DNA from: JBBDYH01 sp040901795
Lineage (GTDB): Bacteria > Planctomycetota > Planctomycetia > Pirellulales > JALHPA01
Length of the DNA stretch: 64,000 nt
Assembly (NCBI GenBank): GCA_040901795.1
Contig: JBBDYH010000167.1
Coordinates: 62,001 to 126,000, forward strand
Direction: 5' to 3'
Shown: in pieces, positions 26,451 to 32,745 of the stretch
Position numbering within the stretch: position 1 is the first letter of the stretch
How the letters are laid out: each line of letters starts with the position of its first letter
Notes under the pieces: model-generated
What the model was told of the DNA's origin: nothing
Seen by the model: only the letters and a program-made list of their open reading frames with translations
The model's database searches: none
Made by a program: the position numbers and the translations under genes

Positions 26451-26639
26451 CGCGCGGAGCGAGAAGCGTCGCCAGGAGCGCTTCGGCCGCGGAGATGTGT
26501 CAGGGATTGACGTGATGTCTGTGATTGCTGTTGTTCCGGTATTGGACAGCGCCTGACAGCGAGTAACGTACCGCCGGTCGAAGTTACCAAGGTAAAGGTC
26601 ACTGTCAACAATGAAAATCAGTAGTGTGTGGAAAGTTCA

Positions 26640-27075
26640 TCGAAATTGTGCGTCACCACATGCAGGATGCTTGCGCGCCCAAGCAATCATGATCAGAATC
26701 AAGCAATGAGCGTCTTCTGGTAAGCTGAAAAGCCGGCGGCGACTCGGCCCGCTCATTGCCACGCCTGCGAACGGCGGTCTGGCTGTCAGGGGCTGACATA
26801 GATGGCCTCGCTAGTTCGATCGGCTCCCCCGCCGAGAACTGCTCTCTGCCCTGACGAAGCCTACTATACCCGACCCGCCTAGCCCTGCAAAGAATTTTTT
26901 TTTCGTGCGCAGCCAACTTCTCAGGAAGGAACGCAGATGGCCACAGATGAATACGGATGAACACAGATCCAGCGGCGACGCGGAAACTTCGTTACCTTTG
27001 CGTCCTTCTGTTCCAAATGTCTTGTCAGGAAAACAATCGCGACCAAATACTTTTGATTGCGTTTAAACCGCCGTG
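26640..27075. other. Intergenic, no gene seen; ACAGATGAA spacer words
   Basis: About 435 bases between the LRR gene and the GT4 gene. The part near 26933-26968 has degenerate words of CACAGATGAA/TACGGATGAACACAG, also seen at about 58853-58893. An A/T-rich patch with a T-run (26886-26897) stands out from the GC-rich surroundings. The ORFs here have no domain. Confidence 0.5.
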
Positions 27076-28236
27076 CTAGCAGCATGTGCTTTCATACGCG
27101 CGGAGCGCAGTCGTGGCGGCGGCTTGCCAGGTGAACTCAGTCAGGATCCGCGACCGGAGGCGCATGCGAAGCTCCGCGTCGCGCTCGTAGCGCTCCCAGG
27201 CGCTCTGGACCGCCTCGCGAATCGAATCCGCGTCCGCCGGATCGCAGTAGTAGCCGAATCCCTCGTAGTATTCGCACTCATAACCCGCCGTGCTTAGTAC
27301 CAGGCTGCAATCGGCCAGCGCCGCTTCCATGCTCACCAGCCCGCAGGTTTCCACCCAGCTTGGCAACGCGTGAACGCGCGCGGCGGCATACGCGCTGGCA
27401 AGTTGCTCCTGCGGCAGGTGCTCGATTACGAGCGAGTACTTGGGCAGCAAACGCCGGCAAGCCTCAGCGTAGCCGCGATGCGCGGGATGACCGATCAGCA
27501 CCAAGGGAAGATCGAGCGATTTCATGGCGTAGCAGAGCATCGCCTGGTTCTTCGCCGGCTCGACTCGGCCTACCTGAAGCACGAAATCCCGTAAGCCGAA
27601 TCGCTTAACGAACGGCTCAGGATCGGCGTTCAAGAACAGGCCGGCGTCGGCGCCGTAAGGAACGACCGTGAACGGGATCGAGGTAACGCCTAGCGTGCAC
27701 ATCAAGGCGCTCATCTCCATCGCACTATTGGGCAACAGATGGCATACCCGCGCGAGAATCCTACGCTGGCGGTCGTCGTAGTCGGGAAAAGGTCGGTTCA
27801 CGCCGTCGCCGCGCAGGATTGTGCCGGGGCCCGAACAAGCTGAAGCTTGAACTCCAACGGGCTGCTGCAAGTCGAGCGTGCGCAGTTTAAGCTTCTCTAG
27901 CAGCTCCGCTAGCTCGCTCTCCGAGCGCGGCTCGCTGAAGATTTGCGCCACCGCCGTGCTCCCCCACAGCGCCTGGCTGATCTCCAGGTAAATCGGCGAC
28001 ATCACAATTGGGACGTCATACCGCGCGAGCGCCGCCACCTGCCGCTCGGTGGCGTCAATTGTCCGCAGATTAAACACGTGCGCGACGTCAAATCCCCGCC
28101 CGTCCGGCTCCGCGTGGGTGGAGATCACCACCTCGACGCCCAACTGCACGAGCGCCTCCGCGGTCTTCACCATCTGTAACGTGTCGCCCCCCTTCAGCTT
28201 CGGCGACTGCGGCGTGTTGACCATCAAAACTTTCAC
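27076..28236 (-). CDS. Glycosyltransferase family 4
   Basis: The 386-residue protein opens MKVLMVNTPQSPKLKGGDTLQMVKTAEAL, the GT-B N-terminal acceptor-domain pattern with a GG loop. The C-terminal donor domain has DFVLQVGRVEPAKNQAML, VLIGHPAHRGY and the E-x7-E type motif ALPSWVETCGLVSMEAAL. These are retaining GT4 features. No membrane segment. It lies just upstream of rfbA/rfbC/DegT in a glycan block but on its own strand. Donor and acceptor unknown. Confidence 0.87.
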   Translation of the reverse strand: MKVLMVNTPQSPKLKGGDTLQMVKTAEALVQLGVEVVISTHAEPDGRGFDVAHVFNLRTIDATERQVAALARYDVPIVMSPIYLEISQALWGSTAVAQIFSEPRSESELAELLEKLKLRTLDLQQPVGVQASACSGPGTILRGDGVNRPFPDYDDRQRRILARVCHLLPNSAMEMSALMCTLGVTSIPFTVVPYGADAGLFLNADPEPFVKRFGLRDFVLQVGRVEPAKNQAMLCYAMKSLDLPLVLIGHPAHRGYAEACRRLLPKYSLVIEHLPQEQLASAYAAARVHALPSWVETCGLVSMEAALADCSLVLSTAGYECEYYEGFGYYCDPADADSIREAVQSAWERYERDAELRMRLRSRILTEFTWQAAATTALRAYESTCC

Positions 28237-28253
28237 ATCCGGCCTCCTCCCGG

Positions 28254-28988
28254 CTATTTTGCCTCTAAAGCGGCAGCCACTGCGGCCAGCATCTCCCCCA
28301 TCTCGCGCAGCAGACGCCGCACGTAACGGCGTTTGACGGGCTTCGGCTTGTCCAGTTTTCCGTCACCGGTGTACTCCACGAGCTGCCTTTCTAGCTCCTG
28401 AAAATGATCTTGCACATCGCCAATCAACTCACGTACCGCATCCGACCTTGCCAGGGCTTGGTCGGGACCGAATGCGATCGAGTCGAGAATCATCGATGGC
28501 GACCGCTTTGACCGTCCGGCCTTCCGTCGCGAGTCCATGTCTCGCGATTGACCTTCGCGTATCTGCTCGCGCGCGACTCGCAGCAACCCCGCAGCGGTCA
28601 CTTCCTTTCCCTCTTCTTGTGCCTTGGCGACGTAGAGCTCGAACAGCTCCTCCGGCACGCGGGCCTCACGCTGCCACCGCGAAGATTGGCTTTTGTTAAT
28701 CCCCAGGTCCGCCAAAACGGTCGCGTCCTGCGACCGTTTTTCCTTGGCGGGCCTTCCGCCATGCACGTTCAGTTCCATCAATAGCAGTCCAGCCTTCCGT
28801 TCGCAGCTCAGCTTGTATGCGGCGCACTGGTTCTGCTTCTCCAATCCGAGCATCGCGCGTTGGGCGTAGGTCCGCGCTGCTTCCGCTCTGTCCCGCAGCT
28901 CTTTAACTTCTTCTACCGTTTGGGCTTGCGCCAATGCGCGGTGAGCCTCGCCCAGTACCGCTAACTCCTGTGGAAGCTTCTCGTTCAT
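28254..28988 (-). CDS. Helix-turn-helix DNA-binding-like protein, phage/ParB-associated type
   Basis: The 244-residue protein is helical and charged. Residues about 60-150 include ERKAGLLLMELNVHGGRP, then ADLGINKSQSSRWQREARVPEELFELYV, a helix-turn-helix-like segment found in proteins encoded by phages and near ParB-like genes. The C-terminus is basic (KPVKRRYVRRLLREMGEM) and may bind DNA. GGAGGG 6 bases upstream of ATG 28988 sets the start; the frame upstream to 29222 looks non-coding. Two imperfect direct repeats lie directly upstream (29041-29257), possible operators or iterons. It could be a remnant of a mobile element; the exact family is unknown to me. Confidence 0.65.
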   Translation of the reverse strand: MNEKLPQELAVLGEAHRALAQAQTVEEVKELRDRAEAARTYAQRAMLGLEKQNQCAAYKLSCERKAGLLLMELNVHGGRPAKEKRSQDATVLADLGINKSQSSRWQREARVPEELFELYVAKAQEEGKEVTAAGLLRVAREQIREGQSRDMDSRRKAGRSKRSPSMILDSIAFGPDQALARSDAVRELIGDVQDHFQELERQLVEYTGDGKLDKPKPVKRRYVRRLLREMGEMLAAVAAALEAK

Positions 28989-29040
28989 GCCTGTTCCCTC
29001 CGTTGAATGGGTGCGCAGCGCCCCGGCCCTCCGCCTGATA

Positions 29041-29257
29041 GCTATGTCACGGATTTGGACCAAAACCGGACAAGGAATCCGCCCAAAATCAAAAAAAAAT
29101 CCGAAATTACGGTAAACCCGCAATCTGTTGCGTGGGCCGGCGGTGTTGGCCCTGCCTGAAAACGTGCCGCCTTGTCGCCCCGCTAAGGCTATGTAGCGAA
29201 ACCGGACAAGAATTCCGCCCAAAATCCAAAAATATTTTGCTCCCGAAATCCGTAACG
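29041..29257. repeat. Two imperfect direct repeats (about 70 bp, 147 bp apart) upstream of the DNA-binding protein
   Basis: Copy 1 begins GCTATGTCAC at 29041 and copy 2 GCTATGTAGC at 29188. Shared words are AAACCGGACAAG(G), (A/T)TCCGCCCAAAATC(C) followed by an A-rich run, and CCGAAAT. The A-rich tracts break the local GC content. They lie in the 5' region of the gene at 28254-28988. Confidence 0.7.
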
Positions 29258-29345
29258 CGTTGATCCCGGACGTTCCGTCGGCGGCTAAACAGGTCTGTTC
29301 CCTTGATCAGCGAAGTTCAGCGCTCACTTCTTCGTTTCCTTAGTT

Positions 29346-29407
29346 ACCTTCTGTCGAACTGCCTCTCCCAGTCTCCTCTTCTCCCGGTCTCCAAGTCTCC
29401 TTGTCTC
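29346..29407. repeat. Pyrimidine-rich 8-base-period tract
   Basis: Units such as CTCTCCCAGTCTCCTC, TCTCCCGGTCTCCAAG and TCTCCTTGTCTCGCG form a CT-rich, about 8-base-period run on the plus strand. The opposite-orientation relative is at 59036-59092, and both stand about 30-40 bases before a TTGACAACT promoter-like module. Confidence 0.7.
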
Positions 29408-29439
29408 GCGTTTACCGCTGCATTCTGCCCTCTGCCCCC

Positions 29440-29484
29440 TTGACAACTGTGCCACTGATAGTGTATACATAAGACCACTATCAG
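29440..29484 (+). promoter_or_regulatory. Sigma70-like promoter with operator-like inverted repeat
   Basis: TTGACA (29440-29445) and TATACA (29464-29469) are separated by 18 bases. A perfect 9-bp inverted repeat CTGATAGTG (29455-29463) / CACTATCAG (29476-29484) brackets the -10 box, as an operator would. No gene follows for about 410 bases; rfbA at 29895 is the next on this strand. Confidence 0.6.
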
Positions 29485-29894
29485 CGCTGGACCCGCGCTT
29501 CGCGCTCTTTGACAATTCGAAACGCGTCTGCGAGCTTCTGGATGCCCGCGTGTCCACATTGCCGCCCGGTGCATGAAGCGCCCGAAATAGCGCGCAAACA
29601 AAAGCGCATCAATTACCACACCCTCTATGTTCACGGGTTCACGCAAGTTCAATCACAGCATAGACTTTCACCATATCGACGGCAGCACCGCACAGCCGGT
29701 TACTGCGCATAATCCGTGATTTAATTATTTTCATCGAAATCCCGCTCCGCGGTGCGCGGTACTTCGTTCCGCCCCTGACGGAGTTCCCTTTGACGCAATT
29801 CGCCAGCGCCGCTACACTCTCCCCGGTTTTTTGCCGACCCGCTCGTTGGCCGAGAATGTACAATACCCGCATGAGCGTTCCCACGGAGAGCACG
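29485..29894. other. Leader or intergenic region before rfbA, no gene seen
   Basis: Only small overlapping ORFs without recognisable domains. GC drops around 29690-29740 (AATCCGTGATTTAATTATTTTC). Shine-Dalgarno GGAGAG precedes the rfbA ATG. Confidence 0.45.
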
Positions 29895-30779
29895 ATGGCC
29901 CGTCACTTCAATAAAGGGATCATTCTGGCCGGCGGCGCGGGTACACGCCTCTACCCCGTCACGCGCGCGATGAGCAAGCAGCTCTTGCCCATCTACGACA
30001 AGCCGATGATTTACTACCCGCTCTCCACGCTGATGCTGGCTGGCATCCGCAACGTGCTGTTGATCTCGACGCCCGAGGACATCGGCCACTTCCGCCGGCT
30101 GTTGGGCGACGGCAGCAACGTCGGCATCAACATCCAGTACGCTGTGCAGCCCAAGCCCGAAGGGCTCGCCCAGGCGTTCATCCTCGGTCGCGAGTTCGTG
30201 GGCGGCGACAACGTGGCGCTGGTGCTCGGCGACAACATCTTTTACGGCGTGGGTCTGCAGCAAATGCTGCTGCGTGCGTCGACTCGGCAAGCCGGAGCAA
30301 CCATCTTCGGCTATCCGGTGAAGGATCCGGAGCGTTACGGCGTGGCCGAAATCGACAACGACGGTAACGTGCTGTCGCTGGAGGAAAAGCCGAAAGCCCC
30401 GAAATCAAATCTGGCCGTGACGGGCCTGTACTTTTACGACAACCAGGTGCTCGACATCGCCGCCAAACTGAAACCTTCGGCGCGCGGCGAGCTCGAGATC
30501 ACCGACGTCAATCGCGAATACCTGCGCCGCGGGCAGCTCACTGTCGAGCGGTTCACGCGCGGCTTCGCCTGGCTCGACACCGGCACGCATGAGTCGCTGA
30601 TCCAAGCCGCCAGCTTCGTCCAGACGATCGAGCAGCGGCAGGGTCTGAAGATCGCCTGCATCGAGGAAGTGGCCTATCATCAGCGGTTCATCACGCGCGA
30701 GCAGCTCGAGCAGCTTGGCCGCGCGATGAAGAACGAATACGGCGAGTACCTGCTCCAGTTGCTCCACCTGCCGCAGTAG
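29895..30779 (+). CDS. rfbA: Glucose-1-phosphate thymidylyltransferase
   Basis: The roughly 295-residue enzyme couples dTTP and glucose-1-phosphate to dTDP-glucose, the first step of the dTDP-rhamnose route. The nucleotide-binding signature is ILAGGAGTRLYPVTRAMSKQ (about residues 9-28), followed by YDKPMIYYPLSTLM, VQPKPEGLAQAF, LVLGDNIFYG, VFGYPVKDPERYGV-like FGYPVKDPERYGVAE and SLEEKPKAPKSN. The frame is open from 29790; ATG 29895 with GGAGAG upstream gives the normal family length. The epimerase rfbC begins 10 bases after the stop. rfbB and rfbD are not in the window. Confidence 0.96.
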   Translation: MARHFNKGIILAGGAGTRLYPVTRAMSKQLLPIYDKPMIYYPLSTLMLAGIRNVLLISTPEDIGHFRRLLGDGSNVGINIQYAVQPKPEGLAQAFILGREFVGGDNVALVLGDNIFYGVGLQQMLLRASTRQAGATIFGYPVKDPERYGVAEIDNDGNVLSLEEKPKAPKSNLAVTGLYFYDNQVLDIAAKLKPSARGELEITDVNREYLRRGQLTVERFTRGFAWLDTGTHESLIQAASFVQTIEQRQGLKIACIEEVAYHQRFITREQLEQLGRAMKNEYGEYLLQLLHLPQ

Positions 30780-30788
30780 GAGCCTCCT

Positions 30789-31424
30789 GTGCAAACGTAT
30801 TCCACCGACTTGGGAATCAACGCGGGGCCGACCAACGTGCCCGTTCCAGGAACATCAGTCGCCGGCCCGGGCTCGCTTGAGCCACTCTCCATTTGTGCCA
30901 CCGAGTTCCCCGGCCTCACGGTAATCGAGCCGCGCGTGTTCGAGGACCTACGCGGCTTCTTCATGGAGACTTACCACCGCGAGCGTTTCGCGATGTCCGG
31001 GCTGCCGACCAGCTTCGCGCAGGACAACCACTCGCTCTCCCGCCGGAACGTAATCCGCGGATTGCATTACCAGATCGAGCGGCCGCAAGGCAAACTCGTG
31101 CGGGCGATTCGCGGTACGGTGTTCGACGTGGCCGTGGATCTGCGTCGCAGCTCGCCGACGTTCAGCCGCTGGTTCGCCGTCGAACTTTCGGAATCGAACC
31201 GCAAGCAAGTTTACATTCCGCCCGGCTTCGCGCACGGCTTCTGTGCTCTCTCCGACGTCGCCGAAGTGATCTACCGATGCACCGAAGTCTATCACCCGGC
31301 CGGCGAGCGGACGATCGTCTGGAACGATCCGCAGCTTGCCATTCGCTGGCCGGTGGCCGAGCCGATTTTAGCCGAGAAGGACCAGCGCGGGCTGCGATTG
31401 GTCGATGCGCCATATTACGACTGA
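30789..31424 (+). CDS. rfbC: dTDP-4-dehydrorhamnose 3,5-epimerase
   Basis: The 211-residue cupin enzyme epimerises dTDP-4-keto-6-deoxyglucose at C3 and C5. Key positions are FEDLRGFFMETYH, His93 in NVIRGLHYQ (the general base position of RmlC), IPPGFAHGF and Tyr162/Tyr168 in VIYRCTEVYHP. The GTG start at 30789 leaves about 35 N-terminal residues (GINAGPTNVPVPGTS) not found in the core family; no better start is closer. It follows rfbA by 10 bases in one operon. The 3' end overlaps the convergent DegT gene by 10 bases. Confidence 0.95.
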   Translation: MQTYSTDLGINAGPTNVPVPGTSVAGPGSLEPLSICATEFPGLTVIEPRVFEDLRGFFMETYHRERFAMSGLPTSFAQDNHSLSRRNVIRGLHYQIERPQGKLVRAIRGTVFDVAVDLRRSSPTFSRWFAVELSESNRKQVYIPPGFAHGFCALSDVAEVIYRCTEVYHPAGERTIVWNDPQLAIRWPVAEPILAEKDQRGLRLVDAPYYD

Positions 31425-32671
31425 GCGGCCGGTGTGGCGGTCATCTCCTGCAACTTGTCTGGTTCCCAAGCTCTGCTTGGAAACCCGGAATCCCGAAGCT
31501 CTGCTTCGTCAGCGGCGGCGGACGCAAACTCCGGCCATTTCGCGTATGCAGTCACCGCGCGGGCGATCCGCTCCAGATGCCGTTCGCTGAGGTCCTGAAA
31601 AATCGGAATCTCAACGGCGTGATTGACGAGAAACTCCGTGCCCGGAAACATGCCACGTTGCAGATAGCGATGGTGGATGCCCCAGACGGGAATCGCCTCG
31701 ATTTTCTCTTGCGCGAGAGCGGCGACGGTCCCGAATTTGTCCGCAACCAGGATCGGCAGGAACAGCGGAACCGCTCCACGCGGCAAATCTTGCCGAAGGA
31801 GGGCGACTCCGGTCCCGTTCAATCGCTCGGCCAACCACTCGTAGTTCGCCCGCCGTCGCCGCGCGATCGAACCGTAGTCCAGCCACTTGAGCAGCCCGCG
31901 CGTCAGCCGCCCCATTCCGCAGTCGAGCAGTCCGGGATCAAAGTCGAGCTCCTCGGGCGATTCCAGCGTGAAATTCCGCTTCACTCGTGATGCCTGGAAA
32001 CAACGCTCGACCGCCAGGCGCGCCAAGTGACCCAACGGACCGCCATGGAGATCCCAGTGATGCACCAGCCGTTTCGCCGTTAGGTTGAGCTCCGAATAAA
32101 GCCGTCCGCCGCGCGGTCGTGGTGGCAGCGGAACGGCGGGATTGTTGACGGCCAGCATTCCACCCACGGCCACCGGCAGCGACTTGTACATGCAGAAGAC
32201 GCTGATGTCTCCCCAGGTGCCCAGCGGCCGGCCGTCCACGTGCCCAAGCAAACCCAGCGCCACGTCTTCGATCAGATATAGCCCATGCTCGTTGGCCAGC
32301 CGCCGCAATTGCTCGATCGGGGCCGGAAAGCCGAAGAAGTGAATTGCGTAGATCGCCTTGGTGCGCGGGCCAATCAGCGATTCAATCTCTGCGAGGTCAA
32401 TCTCAAGATTTCGATCAACTCCGTAAAAACGCAGATTGCATCCCAAGTGCATCAGCGGCGCGGCTTCGGTCCCGCTGTGGTACGAAGGGAACAAGACTTC
32501 GTCCCCCTGCTTCAATCCAAGCATTCGAGCGCCGTGATAGACCGCATTGCGGCCGAGATAATAATACCGAGCGCGGTCATGCGACAGTGGATACGGTAGC
32601 GCGCTGTGCTCTTGCCAACGCCAGCCGGATTTACGGCCCAAAGTCTGATAGGCGGGAATGGACGCAAGCAT
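31415..32671 (-). CDS. DegT/DnrJ/EryC1/StrS-family PLP aminotransferase-like protein
   Basis: The 418-residue protein has the fold-type-I sugar aminotransferase pattern: GLKQGDEVLFPSYHSGTEAAP, the PLP-binding Asp in LYLIEDVALGL (Asp136) and the candidate Schiff-base Lys163 in SVFCMYKSLPVAVGG. It would aminate a keto sugar or serve in glycan modification near rfbA/rfbC. The last 30 or so residues (AELRDSGFPSRAWEPDKLQ) are encoded by constant-loop hairpin repeats (31462-31508), replacing what is probably the ancestral C-terminus. It is convergent with rfbC with a 10-bp overlap. Confidence 0.88.
   Translation of the reverse strand: MLASIPAYQTLGRKSGWRWQEHSALPYPLSHDRARYYYLGRNAVYHGARMLGLKQGDEVLFPSYHSGTEAAPLMHLGCNLRFYGVDRNLEIDLAEIESLIGPRTKAIYAIHFFGFPAPIEQLRRLANEHGLYLIEDVALGLLGHVDGRPLGTWGDISVFCMYKSLPVAVGGMLAVNNPAVPLPPRPRGGRLYSELNLTAKRLVHHWDLHGGPLGHLARLAVERCFQASRVKRNFTLESPEELDFDPGLLDCGMGRLTRGLLKWLDYGSIARRRRANYEWLAERLNGTGVALLRQDLPRGAVPLFLPILVADKFGTVAALAQEKIEAIPVWGIHHRYLQRGMFPGTEFLVNHAVEIPIFQDLSERHLERIARAVTAYAKWPEFASAAADEAELRDSGFPSRAWEPDKLQEMTATPAAQS
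31462..31508. repeat. Two CTCTG-loop hairpins in the 3' end of the aminotransferase gene
   Basis: GTTCCCAAG / CTTGGAAAC (one mismatch) around CTCTG at 31462-31484, and CGAAG / CTTCG around CTCTG at 31494-31508. They are variants of the CTCCG-loop family and are read through in frame. Confidence 0.8.
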
Positions 32672-32745
32672 TGCCTGTTCGCCGGTTCACCCAGGGACTG
32701 TATGGCTGAACAAGCGTAGCTTGAAAATACGGCCAGAGCGCGGAA

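Noticed and set aside
29639..29893. Small minus-strand ORF (84 residues) before rfbA
   Set aside because: No domain or signal and no ribosome-binding site; it overlaps the rfbA leader.
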